Under the pieces are notes generated by a model. That model saw nothing but the letters and a program-made list of their open reading frames with translations, made no database searches and was not told the DNA's origin. From assembly GCF_018618475.1 (NCBI RefSeq), contig NZ_JACSMD010000001.1:1-64000 (forward strand): a stretch of DNA of 64,000 bases, written 5' to 3'. The DNA comes from Exiguobacterium sp. s122. GTDB lineage: Bacteria > Bacillota > Bacilli > Exiguobacteriales > Exiguobacteriaceae. How positions within the stretch are numbered: position 1 is the stretch's first letter; every line of letters begins with the position of its first letter. The position numbers and the translations under genes are program-made. Below are positions 25,475 through 34,039 of the stretch, piece after piece.

Positions 25475-25789
25475 TCACTCGGATGTGACGTGAATCGAGA
25501 CGGCGATATTTAAATTGCCGTCCGGGACGAGTTCAATCGTGACGCGTTGACCGGTCCGCAGTTGTTGCACGTCGTTCGCTAATCCCGTGACGACGGTCTC
25601 TTCATTAATCCAGACTGTCCTCATTTTTAGCTCGCTGCCCGAGTCGTCATCATGCCCGATTATAAGTTGAGGAGTGTTGATCTGTTCGATTCGGCCTTCG
25701 ATGCGACGGTCGTCAAGTGTACCAATCCAGAAAAAGACTGCTAAACACAGCCCGATAAAGGTGAGGGCAAAGATGAGTCGCGTGCTCAT
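25475..25789 (-). CDS. Small membrane-anchored protein with OB-like tail
   Basis: A 104-residue protein with one N-terminal helix (about residues 4-23) and a soluble region of strands ending in GQRVTIELVPDGNLNIAVSIHV. The alternating IEGRIEQI...VWINEETVVTG pattern resembles small OB-fold (DUF5666-like) domains, at low confidence. RBS AGGAGGCACCCC precedes ATG. Confidence 0.6.
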   Translation of the reverse strand: MSTRLIFALTFIGLCLAVFFWIGTLDDRRIEGRIEQINTPQLIIGHDDDSGSELKMRTVWINEETVVTGLANDVQQLRTGQRVTIELVPDGNLNIAVSIHVTSE

Positions 25790-25937
25790 GGGGTGCCTCC
25801 TCTATGAAAGCCCGTTCCGATGGTGTCTAATCCTTATTTACCCGGAAACGGTGAATCTAATTGGAGAAGGTTTACAGGAATTTGGTTCACTCGTGCGGAA
25901 TGTATAATTCAACTTATGATGAAGCGGAGGCAGAGCG

Positions 25938-26243
25938 ATGGTGCTATTCGGGATAGTCGGAGGAGTTGTATTGGGATTGATGGCGTTCGGCTGGTGGACG
26001 ATTGGGTTTCCGAGGCGAAAGCTTCTAGGAGGACTTGCGATGCTACTGACAGCGTTCTTGTTCTCTCCGCTCGCTCTCGTCTACAGTGGAGAACGGTATG
26101 GTTTTAACGGCGTGGTCATCGGTCTCTTCACGATTTCGCTCGTCGTCGGTGGCGGTTTTTTCTTTACGGCACTCGGTTGGGCGAGCCGCGTGCGCAAAGC
26201 CCGAAAAGTTCGGACGTTGTCAGAAGACCCGGATTTGTTTTAA
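25938..26243 (+). CDS. Small membrane protein, unknown function
   Basis: A 101-residue protein with three hydrophobic segments (about residues 2-22, 30-50 and 56-80), ending in a basic-acidic tail RVRKARKVRTLSEDPDLF. The family is not recognised. RBS GAAGCGGAGGCAGAGCG precedes the ATG. A weak hairpin (AGGTTGT / ACAACCT) at 26248-26273 follows, without a good T run. Confidence 0.6.
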   Translation: MVLFGIVGGVVLGLMAFGWWTIGFPRRKLLGGLAMLLTAFLFSPLALVYSGERYGFNGVVIGLFTISLVVGGGFFFTALGWASRVRKARKVRTLSEDPDLF

Positions 26244-26293
26244 GAGAGGTTGTCAACCGCTTCTCACAACCTTTACAGTGAGGAGAGAGAGGT

Positions 26294-27316
26294 GTGAGTG
26301 AGATGACAAGATACAAGAAACCGAGCGCGTTACAGCCGGGAGATACGGTAGGGATCATGACCCCGTCCTTTCCGGCACCTGTCCGTTTCCCAGAACGGTA
26401 TGAGCGTGGCCTTCAACAATTGCGACAAATGGGGTTCCGCGTAATCGAAGGCGCCTGTGCACGACAGACGGAAGGATATCGCTCGGCTTCGATTCAAGCA
26501 CGAGCGGATGAATTCAACGCGTTGATTCGAGATCCGGAAGTAAAAGCCGTCATCAGCACGATTGGAGGAACGAACTCAAATTCACTTTTGCCTTATTTAG
26601 ACTATGACGCGCTACGTCGTAATCCGAAAATCATAATGGGGTATAGCGACGTGACAGCTCTGCTGCTCGCCTGTCACGTCAAAGCGGGGGTCGTCACGTT
26701 TTATGGTCCAGCCATCGTCCCGTCTTTCGGTGAATATGGAGGGATGTTCCCTGACGGCGAGCGGTACGTCCGGGACGTGCTCTGTCTTGAATGTGAGGCT
26801 CCGTATAGGCTCGACGTTCCGGAAAAATGGACGGAAGAAATGATTGATTGGGCCACGCAAGATCGCGTCAAGTCGTTTCGTCCAAACGAAGGCTGGTTGA
26901 CGTTGAGGGAAGGGGAAGCGCGCGGGCCGTTAATTGGCGGGAACTTGAACACGATGTCGGGGTTCTTGAAATCGGAGTTCTTCCCCAATCTGACGGGGGC
27001 GATTCTCTTTATTGAAGACTCGTTCAAAACGATGGCCGAAGAGGAACGGTCGCTCAGCATGTTGAAGCTCGCGGGGGTGTTCGATGAAATTGCCGGACTG
27101 ATTGTCGGAAAACATGAACACTTTGATACGGCCGGTGCGCCGTTCTCGTTTGAGTCGTTATTGCTTGAGGTGGTAGGGGACGTGACGTTTCCGATCATGA
27201 CAAACGTGGACATCGGTCACACGTTTCCTTCACACGTCTTTCCAATCGGGATAGACGTTCTGCTCGATGCGACGAACGGCACCCTCACATTTTTGGAAAA
27301 TGGGGTGACACAATGA
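26294..27316 (+). CDS. S66 family LD-carboxypeptidase (MccF-like)
   Basis: A 340-residue serine peptidase of the S66 family. The nucleophile Ser is in MGYSDVTALL (about residue 117), and the other catalytic residues fit IED (about residue 237) and NVDIGHTFP (His about residue 311). The family includes LdcA, which trims murein tetrapeptides, and MccF, which hydrolyses microcin C-type peptidyl nucleotides; sequence alone does not decide. Start is GTG (26294) or ATG (26303). The gene overlaps the next by four bases. Confidence 0.85.
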   Translation: MSEMTRYKKPSALQPGDTVGIMTPSFPAPVRFPERYERGLQQLRQMGFRVIEGACARQTEGYRSASIQARADEFNALIRDPEVKAVISTIGGTNSNSLLPYLDYDALRRNPKIIMGYSDVTALLLACHVKAGVVTFYGPAIVPSFGEYGGMFPDGERYVRDVLCLECEAPYRLDVPEKWTEEMIDWATQDRVKSFRPNEGWLTLREGEARGPLIGGNLNTMSGFLKSEFFPNLTGAILFIEDSFKTMAEEERSLSMLKLAGVFDEIAGLIVGKHEHFDTAGAPFSFESLLLEVVGDVTFPIMTNVDIGHTFPSHVFPIGIDVLLDATNGTLTFLENGVTQ

Positions 27317-27894
27317 TTGAATTTCTAACCGTCGTCGACGAACGACGAAAGAAAATCGGCTTGAAGCCACGTGCGGACGTTCATCGTGACGGTGACTGGC
27401 ATGAGACGTTTCACTGTTGGATGATTGAGGGGGAAAAGCTCTTCCTCCAATTGCGAAGCGCGACGAAACAAGATTTTCCAAGCCTGTTTGATATTACGGC
27501 AGCCGGTCATTTGGCAGCCGGTGAAACGGTGCGGGACGGGGTGCGCGAGATACAAGAAGAACTCGGTCTAGTGCTCACACTGGAGCAATTGACCGCGCTC
27601 GGCGTATATGAAGACGTGATTGAAACAGAGTCGCTCCGTGACCGTGAATTTGCCCACACGTATGTCTATACGTATGCGGGAGAGACGTTCACGTTCGAAT
27701 CGGATGAAGTGGCTGACATCGTCACGGTCGATTGCGCACGCTTCTTTGCCCTTATGACAGGAGAAGGAGCGTCAGTTGAAGCAACGTCGCTTGTGAGCGA
27801 AGCTCGATACACGTTGACGAAGCAGGACGTCGTCCCACATCCGGACCGATACTTTCAACAAGTGAGAGCAGGAATTGAGGAGATAAGGTCCTGA
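27313..27894 (+). CDS. NUDIX hydrolase
   Basis: A 193-residue NUDIX protein with the box GHLAAGETVRDGVREIQEELGL (about residues 66-87). The N-terminus (IEFLTVVDE..K.GLK.RADVHRDGDWHETFH) places it in the IDI-like/YfcD branch, which acts on unknown nucleotide or isoprenoid phosphates. It overlaps the LD-carboxypeptidase gene in the ATGA form, so translation is probably coupled. Confidence 0.85.
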   Translation: MIEFLTVVDERRKKIGLKPRADVHRDGDWHETFHCWMIEGEKLFLQLRSATKQDFPSLFDITAAGHLAAGETVRDGVREIQEELGLVLTLEQLTALGVYEDVIETESLRDREFAHTYVYTYAGETFTFESDEVADIVTVDCARFFALMTGEGASVEATSLVSEARYTLTKQDVVPHPDRYFQQVRAGIEEIRS

Positions 27895-27938
27895 TGGAAG
27901 TCGGTCGGCATTTGCTAAAGCGCTCTGAGATGTGCCGT

Positions 27939-28436
27939 TTATTCATCTAGTGCACTCGCTGCGGAGGCGTTAACCTTTAAGGACATGATGCGTTGTGGGC
28001 CGATGGGACCATCGATGCGTCGTCCTGTATCGGTGAAGCCGACCTGTTCGTATAAGGCAAACGCCGCTTCGTTTTTCAAATTGACCGATAGCACGACTTC
28101 CTGGACTGCCGGGAACTGTGAACAGACATAGTCTGGGAGTCGCGATAGCGCCGCTTTGGCATATCCCTGACGCTGATCCGCATGATTGATTGAAAAAGCG
28201 GATAGGAGCAACGCGTCATCATGATTTGTGTACGATGCCACCCGTTCTGTATCGTGGAGCAAAAAGAATCCGACTGGCTTGCCCGCTGTGATGACAATCG
28301 GGTACACGCCTTCGGGAAGTGGGTGATCAAGGTCGCGCGGAAGCATCGTATACTTTTCTTGATCGAGCGGAAGCGAAAACGTTTCAAGAATTGGCCAATG
28401 TTCGTCGTGTAACGGTTGCAATTGAATCGTAGACAT
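27939..28436 (-). CDS. GNAT family N-acetyltransferase
   Basis: A 165-residue GNAT protein: LLSAFSINHADQRQGYAKAAL forms the acetyl-CoA loop (about residues 85-105), followed by VVLSVNLKNEAAFALYEQVGF and a D-G-R-R-like C-terminal strand. It belongs to the general GNAT class that includes polyamine or ribosomal-protein acetyltransferases; the acceptor is unknown. It lies back-to-back with the next GNAT (63 bp between starts). Confidence 0.82.
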   Translation of the reverse strand: MSTIQLQPLHDEHWPILETFSLPLDQEKYTMLPRDLDHPLPEGVYPIVITAGKPVGFFLLHDTERVASYTNHDDALLLSAFSINHADQRQGYAKAALSRLPDYVCSQFPAVQEVVLSVNLKNEAAFALYEQVGFTDTGRRIDGPIGPQRIMSLKVNASAASALDE

Positions 28437-28498
28437 AACTCCTCCTGATGAACGTATTTGGTCTCATTATAACGAACAACCGAGAAAGGAATAAACAG

Positions 28499-29302
28499 AT
28501 GACGACTCATTCCATTACTTATCGACAAAACCCGCCGATTGCGGATTTATACAAAGCATTCAGGGACGGTTTTTCTGACTATATCGTTCAATTTGACATA
28601 AATGAGGAGACATTTGAATCCGTCTTCCTCGTACGCGATCAAAATCAACCGTCACGCTCGATCGTGGCTTATGTCGACCATCGACCGGTCGGGTTGATGT
28701 TGAGTGGCATTGCACGGCTTGAAACCGGCTGGGTCACACGATGCGGCGGTCTCGCCATCGCACCGGGCTATCGCGGACTTGGCATCGCCCAAGAGTTCAT
28801 GCGTCGTTTTGACGAGCAGGCAGAAGGGACGCGGCTCTTAGAAGTCATTCAAGGGAACGAGCCGGCGCTCCGGCTCTATCGCTCACTTGGCTATCACGTA
28901 GTACGTGAGATTGTCTACTATCAAGCTGTACAGCGTGACACGACGGCAACGCTTGAACCGATTCCGATTCAAACGTTATTTGACGACATTTACCCGAACG
29001 CTAGTCATCACCCAATCTGGCAACAAGATGCGCGGACGACACAGCAACAAGCAACGCTCCTTCGCGTCACTGAAGCAGGGCGGAGCGGTTTCCTTTTGCT
29101 ACGCGACCAAGTTTTACTCGATGTGTTCGGGCGAGACGAGGATGCCGTCTGGCTCCTGGAGGCTGCTGCATCGAGACATCCGCTTCACATGACGTTGACG
29201 TCTGACCGGCCGGCATTCATTCAAGCAGCCGAAACGCTCGGCTTTGTTAAGGGTGAAATTATGCAATATGAAATGGTGAAGCGAGAAGAGGGCATCACAT
29301 GA
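28499..29302 (+). CDS. GNAT acetyltransferase, two-domain type
   Basis: A 267-residue protein. The first domain has the classical core: SIVAYVDHRPVGLMLSG, then GGLAIAPGYRGLGIAQEFM (acetyl-CoA loop about residues 87-105) and N-E-P-A-L-R-L-Y-R-S-L-G-Y. The last 110 residues form a second domain with VLLDVFGRDEDAVWLL and a C-terminal AAETLGF. ATG at 28499 is preceded by AAAGGA. The product tail overlaps the next small membrane gene. Confidence 0.8.
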   Translation: MTTHSITYRQNPPIADLYKAFRDGFSDYIVQFDINEETFESVFLVRDQNQPSRSIVAYVDHRPVGLMLSGIARLETGWVTRCGGLAIAPGYRGLGIAQEFMRRFDEQAEGTRLLEVIQGNEPALRLYRSLGYHVVREIVYYQAVQRDTTATLEPIPIQTLFDDIYPNASHHPIWQQDARTTQQQATLLRVTEAGRSGFLLLRDQVLLDVFGRDEDAVWLLEAAASRHPLHMTLTSDRPAFIQAAETLGFVKGEIMQYEMVKREEGIT

Positions 29303-29481
29303 TCAAGTGGTTACCTGTCCTCATGGTCGCGCTGATTGTTGGCAACGCCTTGACGATTCTCGGCTTGACAGCAAACTTGCCGAGCGGTGTCGGTCGTCTC
29401 GTATTAATCGGTGGACCGGCACTGACACTCGTTTCAGCCGTCAGTATCGTGTGGATTGTGTTGGCGACGAAAAAGAAATGA
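29299..29481 (+). CDS. Small hydrophobic protein (60 aa), unknown
   Basis: Two hydrophobic segments (about residues 3-24 and 34-56) separated by a short G/S/P turn, ending in KKK. It overlaps the preceding GNAT stop (ATGA), so translation is likely coupled. The small size and lack of a known motif prevent a functional guess. Confidence 0.55.
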   Translation: MIKWLPVLMVALIVGNALTILGLTANLPSGVGRLVLIGGPALTLVSAVSIVWIVLATKKK

Positions 29482-29567
29482 TTTCGTTCGTGAAGTTTTG
29501 GTGAAGATTATGAAAGAACAAAATGATGCCGTGATCAAATCGACATGTAAATGAAATGCTTCACATA

Positions 29568-29596
29568 TTGAAATTTTCAAATAGGGATGCTATATT
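29568..29596 (+). promoter_or_regulatory. Promoter of the M23 hydrolase gene
   Basis: TTGAAA (29568-29573), exactly 17 bp, TATATT (29591-29596): a good sigma-A promoter in the otherwise empty 29482-29657 interval. Confidence 0.7.
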
Positions 29597-29657
29597 CGCA
29601 TACATAGCTTTTTATTGAAGCGAATGAATGCTTTTTATTTGGAGGTTTTCTTTATAT

Positions 29658-30644
29658 ATGCTGAAACAACTCATGATCACGGCAGGCGTCGGTGTGTTCA
29701 TCTTAAATGGTGCGCAGTCGGCGTCAGCAAGCGAAATTACCCCGGCAACACTTCTCAATACGACGAAATCAATTGAACAGACGGAGAAAGAAGTCAGTCA
29801 ATCGAAACAGGCTGTCGCCAAAGCCGAACAACAAATCGAACAAATCGAAGCGAAAGCGCAAACGCTCCAAGCGGAAATCGATGACGTGACGAAGCAGATT
29901 GACGCGTATCGTGACGAGCTCGCCCCGGCAGACGCCTCGCTATTCCAGCAAGTATTATCTTCGGTGTTACCGAGCGCGAAAGCCGAAGCGGCAGAATCTG
30001 AGAAAAAGCAACAAGATCTCTTAGACCAAAAGGCGACGGCAAAAGAGACGCTCGATGACTTGACGGCACAGCAAGAAGAAGTCATAGCGTCAAAGGAAAA
30101 GACGCAATCGTCTTATGCAGCCGCTACGGAACAGATGAAGACGCAAACAAACAAATTGAACGATTTGAAGAAACAGCATGCGGCGATGGCGCCTGACAAG
30201 TTCATGATGCCAGCGAATGGTCGACTCTCCCAAGGCTTCGGTCCTGCGAGCGGACAGTTCGGCTATACGTTCCATAACGGAATCGATATCGCGGCGAAAG
30301 TCGGGACACCGATTTACGCGGCAGCAGATGGTAAAGTCATTGAAGTGAGCGGGCGTGGGCCATACGGCAAACACGTCAAAATCGAACACAATCTTGACGG
30401 TCAAAAATGGACGACAGTGTACGCGCATATGCACAAAATCGATGTGAAGAAAGGGCAGACAGTACGCCAAGCCGAAGGCATCGGCCAAATCGGTAACACC
30501 GGAAACTCGTCTGGGCCGCACTTACACTTTGAAGTGCATAAAGGCAGCTATTCGTTTTCTTCAAGTTCGGCCGGCAATACCGTCGATCCGATGAAAGTCG
30601 CCCAATTGCTAGGCGGCGCTTCGGCCGTTAAAGCCACGTATTGA
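29658..30644 (+). CDS. Secreted M23 metallopeptidase with coiled coil
   Basis: A 328-residue cell-wall hydrolase. Signal peptide residues 1-24 (cleavage after SASA), coiled-coil region rich in Q, E, K and A (about residues 40-170), and C-terminal M23 peptidase domain: HNGIDIAAKVGTPIYAAADG with metal ligands His and Asp, YAHM and HLHFEV. The layout is similar to EnvC-like/M23 proteins that cut peptidoglycan. ATG at 29658 (GGAGG is 12 bases upstream, a long spacing) is preferred over 29628 because it starts the signal peptide. Confidence 0.88.
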   Translation: MLKQLMITAGVGVFILNGAQSASASEITPATLLNTTKSIEQTEKEVSQSKQAVAKAEQQIEQIEAKAQTLQAEIDDVTKQIDAYRDELAPADASLFQQVLSSVLPSAKAEAAESEKKQQDLLDQKATAKETLDDLTAQQEEVIASKEKTQSSYAAATEQMKTQTNKLNDLKKQHAAMAPDKFMMPANGRLSQGFGPASGQFGYTFHNGIDIAAKVGTPIYAAADGKVIEVSGRGPYGKHVKIEHNLDGQKWTTVYAHMHKIDVKKGQTVRQAEGIGQIGNTGNSSGPHLHFEVHKGSYSFSSSSAGNTVDPMKVAQLLGGASAVKATY

Positions 30645-30670
30645 CGCAACGAAACCGTTGCGTCTTTTTT
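30643..30670 (+). terminator. Intrinsic terminator after the M23 gene
   Basis: Nine-bp perfect stem GACGCAACG / CGTTGCGTC, AAAC loop, six T. Confidence 0.95.
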
Positions 30671-30676
30671 CATGCG

Positions 30677-30697
30677 AAAAGGCCGCGATTCGCGGCC
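30677..30697 (-). terminator. Terminator for the YteA-like gene
   Basis: On the minus strand the stem GGCCGCG / CGCGGCC with a three-base loop is followed by TTTT. Confidence 0.8.
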
Positions 30698-30702
30698 ATT
30701 CG

Positions 30703-31245
30703 TCATTCGCGTGTCGGGTCGTGATTGCCTTCACTGTCCGCGATCGTGTCCGAACTGCCGAAGTCTTCGACTTGGCTGAATGCGTCCGTGCTTTGATTGA
30801 TATCGTCACTGCCGTCGAGCTGTTTATGGCGTGCCGTCTCGGACGGGTTTAGGACATCTTCTTCGACCGGGCGTGCTTGATTCGTTTGATGTTCTTCCGC
30901 CTCTTGTGCCCGTGCATGTTCGATACAAAGCGTCGTCTCCGGAATGATTTCGAGTCGATCTAACTCGATTTCTTTTCCGCATACTTCACATGTCCCGTAC
31001 GTACCGTTCTCGATGGCGATCAACGCCTTGTCGACGTCCGTTAAAAATTCTTCGTCGAGTTCATTCAGTGCCTGGTCCCGTTCGCGAAGAAACAGTTCTT
31101 CGCCTCCGTCGGCTGGATGGTTGTCGTAATGCGACAACTCGCCTTCATCGTATACCTCTTCTCGATTCTCCATATAGCCTTCTGTCTTTGCCTTCTCTTT
31201 AAGCAACCGTTCTTTGAACGTGTTGATCTGTTCTTGTGTCAACAT
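30703..31245 (-). CDS. DksA/TraR-type zinc finger protein (YteA-like)
   Basis: A 180-residue acidic, helix-rich protein. The central zinc-finger half is YGTCEVCGKEIELDRLEIIPETTLCIEHA (about residues 84-112), where the usual fourth Cys is replaced by His. The N-terminal LTQEQINTFKERLLKEK and the acidic C-terminal tail (Q/E/D rich) match YteA-like proteins. These resemble RNA-polymerase-associated DksA but a role in B. subtilis remains uncertain. ATG at 31245, eight bases after GGAGAG, is used. Confidence 0.85.
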   Translation of the reverse strand: MLTQEQINTFKERLLKEKAKTEGYMENREEVYDEGELSHYDNHPADGGEELFLRERDQALNELDEEFLTDVDKALIAIENGTYGTCEVCGKEIELDRLEIIPETTLCIEHARAQEAEEHQTNQARPVEEDVLNPSETARHKQLDGSDDINQSTDAFSQVEDFGSSDTIADSEGNHDPTRE

Positions 31246-31388
31246 CCGTCTCACTCTCCAGTTCTGATTTCATTACTATATGCCTTTCCCATTTCGGAAA
31301 CGAACAAACCATGTTAGCCCGTAAACGGCGGTCAAAACGGGTATGATAATAAAGGAGAGTAGGAAACGTGAACGAGAGGAGGGAGAAC

Positions 31389-31913
31389 ATGAGACAAGTG
31401 AAAGTTGTACCCTATGACCCGGCATGGATCACGCGATTCGAAGAGGAAGCGGAAAAGTTGACCCATCTGTTTGGCGATCGCATCGTCGAGATTCATCATA
31501 TCGGAAGCACATCGGTGCCAGGACTCGACGCAAAACCGACGATCGACATCATGCCGGTCGTTCGAATGATTGAGCAAGTCGATGAACTGACGGGGCACAT
31601 GGAAGCGCTCGGGTATCGAAGCTTTGGGGAACACGGAATCCCGAGACGACGCTTTTTTGCGAAAGGGGACGACGTACGGACTGTGCACGTCCATGTGTTT
31701 GAGTCCGGTGACGAAGGGGTGACCCGTCATTTGGCGTTTCGGGAATATTTAAAAGCGTTCCCGGAAGTGCGAGACACGTATGGTTCGTTAAAACGGACGC
31801 TCGCCAATCATCATCCCACGGATATCGAGAGTTACATTCAAGGGAAACAAGAATGGGTGTCGGAAACGGAACGCGTCGCCACGATTTGGTATATGGCGGA
31901 ACAAACAAATTGA
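31389..31913 (+). CDS. GrpB family (UPF0157) protein
   Basis: A 174-residue protein. Diagnostic GrpB pattern: V.PYDP.W...FE.E...L, IHHIGSTSVPGLDAKPTIDIMPVV and YGSLKRTLA (about residues 136-144). The fold belongs to the nucleotidyltransferase superfamily, and some GrpB proteins are linked with dephospho-CoA kinase; the real activity is not settled. ATG at 31389 follows GAGGAGGGA. Confidence 0.9.
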   Translation: MRQVKVVPYDPAWITRFEEEAEKLTHLFGDRIVEIHHIGSTSVPGLDAKPTIDIMPVVRMIEQVDELTGHMEALGYRSFGEHGIPRRRFFAKGDDVRTVHVHVFESGDEGVTRHLAFREYLKAFPEVRDTYGSLKRTLANHHPTDIESYIQGKQEWVSETERVATIWYMAEQTN

Positions 31914-31968
31914 AACCTGTTGAATCGATTTTACGTATAGAGAAGCAACAACGAAAGGAAGTGAATCG

Positions 31969-32271
31969 ATGAAACGATTTCTTGGGAAATGTATCGAGTA
32001 TGCGTTCGTAGGCGTGTTGTTTGTCGGCTTTTATTTTGGGATTAGCTTTTTAATCGAGACGTTCGAGTTCGCGAATAAAGGGGCGCTCGTGTTCCTTGGA
32101 ATGGCGTTCATCGCATTCCCGCTTTCTTTGATCGGTGGCTACATGCTTGCCCGCCCGATTCAACACCGGCTTCATGGCAAACCGCGAAATGGAAAAGGAC
32201 ATGAGCTTCGTGGCAATGAGAAGCCGCATGGCGTGACGGAAGACCGTAGCCAGTTCTATAACGGCCAATGA
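31969..32271 (+). CDS. Small membrane protein, unknown function
   Basis: A 100-residue protein with two helices (about residues 10-30 and 40-62), then a basic tail (HRLHGKPRNGKGH). No known family. The stop overlaps the start of the next GNAT gene (ATGA), suggesting a coupled operon. RBS GAAAGGAAGTGAATCG. Confidence 0.6.
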   Translation: MKRFLGKCIEYAFVGVLFVGFYFGISFLIETFEFANKGALVFLGMAFIAFPLSLIGGYMLARPIQHRLHGKPRNGKGHELRGNEKPHGVTEDRSQFYNGQ

Positions 32272-32759
32272 GGTTGCTTGAGACGAATGATGCAGACTTG
32301 ATTGCGACGTTGAACCGACCGATTCATGAGCAACACGTGACGCTCATGCCCCATTTCTTTGCCCCGTACAATCACAAGCATATGCGTGATGCTTTCGCGG
32401 TGACGATGGCACAGGCGGGGCACCATTTCCTCGTCGCCGAAGTGGAAGGGAAACCGGTTGGCTATGTCTGGATGCAAGAAGTGACGAGTGACGCCAACGC
32501 CTTCCGAAACGCGAAGCGGACGCTCTACGTTAGACAAATCAGTATACACCCTGGGCACCAGCGGCTCGGGTATGGTCGTCAGATGATGGAATACGTGGAG
32601 GAATGGGCCCGTTCCCATGATTTCGCTACCATCGAACTCGACTATTGGGTTGCCAATGAAAACGCGGCCCGCTTCTATGACGAGCTCGGGTTTACTGCCA
32701 AACGCCAAGTCGTCGTGAAATCTGTAAAAACAAAGGGGAGCAACAGATGGATACAGTGA
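32268..32759 (+). CDS. GNAT family N-acetyltransferase
   Basis: A 163-residue GNAT. VAEVEGKPVGYVWMQ, VRQISIHPGHQRLGYGRQMM (acetyl-CoA loop about residues 96-107) and WVANENAARFYDELGF are the three classical motifs. The acceptor is unknown. It overlaps the small membrane gene before it by four bases and the next small gene by 13 bases. Confidence 0.85.
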   Translation: MRLLETNDADLIATLNRPIHEQHVTLMPHFFAPYNHKHMRDAFAVTMAQAGHHFLVAEVEGKPVGYVWMQEVTSDANAFRNAKRTLYVRQISIHPGHQRLGYGRQMMEYVEEWARSHDFATIELDYWVANENAARFYDELGFTAKRQVVVKSVKTKGSNRWIQ

Positions 32760-33049
32760 TTTTGATAGTCGGTGTACTTGGAGTCATCTCCTTGATGCTG
32801 TTCATGTGGAACCAGTGGATGGGTTACGAGAAAGGCAACATCGTCATGACGCTTGATGAGCACTATACGAATTTGAACGAGTACGTCCCGGCGATTTTGA
32901 CGAAGTTATATGAGAATGGAAAGTCCGCGCACTATTTGGGTGACCGGAAGTTTGAAGTGGATGGGAAACGATACGTCCTGTTCGAGCGGACCGTCCCGAT
33001 TGGACACGTCCCGACACAACAGACGGTGTTGAAGCCGGACAAAGAGTGA
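32747..33049 (+). CDS. Small protein with one membrane helix, unknown
   Basis: A 100-residue protein with an N-terminal hydrophobic helix (about residues 3-21) and a cytoplasmic or extracytoplasmic domain of about 75 residues (LDEHYTNLNEYVPAILTKLY...FEVDGKRYVLFERT). I do not recognise it. It ends the three-gene unit begun at 31969; ATG follows AAAGGGGAGCAACAG. Confidence 0.6.
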   Translation: MDTVILIVGVLGVISLMLFMWNQWMGYEKGNIVMTLDEHYTNLNEYVPAILTKLYENGKSAHYLGDRKFEVDGKRYVLFERTVPIGHVPTQQTVLKPDKE

Positions 33050-33080
33050 GCCACGCATCGCGCGTGGCTCATTGTTTATT
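33048..33080. terminator. Bidirectional terminator between convergent genes
   Basis: Nine-bp perfect stem GAGCCACGC / GCGTGGCTC; exit on the plus side is ATTGTTTATTT. The minus-strand exit has CACTCTTTG. It lies between the small protein and pirin genes. Confidence 0.82.
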
Positions 33081-33933
33081 TCACGGCAGGTGGGCCGAAG
33101 ACGCCGGCATGATAGTCACGGAACGCTTGGCGAATCTCGTCTTCCGTGTTCATAACGAACGGGCCGTGGGCGATATAGTTTTCACGGAGCGGGACACCCG
33201 AATAGACGAGTAGCTTTGCCCGGGACGTCGCGGTGATGGAGAGGGTGCTCTCCCCCTCGTCCGCTTCGTCGAACGTCAATGTCGCGACATCTGTCTTCTC
33301 GAGCGGCGTCGCGCTCGAACCAAGCTCGACGGATCCGGCGAGGACGTAGGCGAAGGCGTTATGGTTCGTCGGAAGGACGTGGTCATACGTCGCTCCTTCG
33401 CGCAGTTGAATCTCGGTCATCGTGATCGGCACGAGGCTCTGCATCGGTCCGGTGACGCCCGCGACATCGCCCGAATAGACACGCACGTGTCCGCCGTCGA
33501 TTGGGGCGACCGGCGCGTCCTCTAAGTAGACGTTTTGATAAGACGTCGTCGTCGTTTTAAGTGCTTTCGGCAAATTGAGCCAAAGTTGAAGCGTATGGAT
33601 CAAGTCGTCGGCGACGGCCTCTTCGGCGTGACGAGCTGCCCACCCGGCGTTCATGTATTGCACATCACCCGCGTCGAGAATCGAATGACCGCCATGGTTG
33701 TCGATATGTTCGAGCCGGCCATCGATCACGTACGTAATCGTCTGAAAACCGCGGTGCGGATGGTCGGAGAACGTCCCGCGCTTGAACCAATCTTCGGCCA
33801 TCAAGATGAACGGGTCGAACTCGGCTTTACGCTCCGGTGGCAACACCCACCCTTGTTGAACGTGCGGATAGCCGTTTTGTTTATAGGAGACGCGCCAACT
33901 GTCGGCGACGTCGCGAACGAATCGTGTCGTCAT
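33076..33933 (-). CDS. Pirin family protein
   Basis: A 285-residue bicupin. The N-terminal cupin carries the pirin metal motif: FILMAEDWF, then SDHPHRGFQTITYVIDGRLEHIDNHGG (about residues 56-82) with the His-His-His-Glu type ligand pattern, followed by the second cupin (VPITMTEIQLREGATYDHVLPTNHNAFAYVLAGSVE). Pirins can act as quercetinases or redox-sensing proteins; the bacterial role here is unknown. ATG at 33933 is preferred because GAAGGAG lies eight bases upstream. Confidence 0.88.
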   Translation of the reverse strand: MTTRFVRDVADSWRVSYKQNGYPHVQQGWVLPPERKAEFDPFILMAEDWFKRGTFSDHPHRGFQTITYVIDGRLEHIDNHGGHSILDAGDVQYMNAGWAARHAEEAVADDLIHTLQLWLNLPKALKTTTTSYQNVYLEDAPVAPIDGGHVRVYSGDVAGVTGPMQSLVPITMTEIQLREGATYDHVLPTNHNAFAYVLAGSVELGSSATPLEKTDVATLTFDEADEGESTLSITATSRAKLLVYSGVPLRENYIAHGPFVMNTEDEIRQAFRDYHAGVFGPPAVK

Positions 33934-34039
33934 CAAATCCACTCCTTCAAGTCATTTGTTTCATTGTCGCACACTCTCGGTTTGTGATTGGACGATGTTG
34001 CCTACAGAACGTGTAAAAGACAGACGGAAAGGCCGTCTG

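Noticed and set aside
26248-26273. Hairpin AGGTTGT / ACAACCT before the LD-carboxypeptidase
   Set aside because: No T run follows; I could not support a terminator.
29628-29657. Upstream start for the M23 hydrolase
   Set aside because: It precedes the ribosome binding site and would place extra residues before a normal signal peptide.
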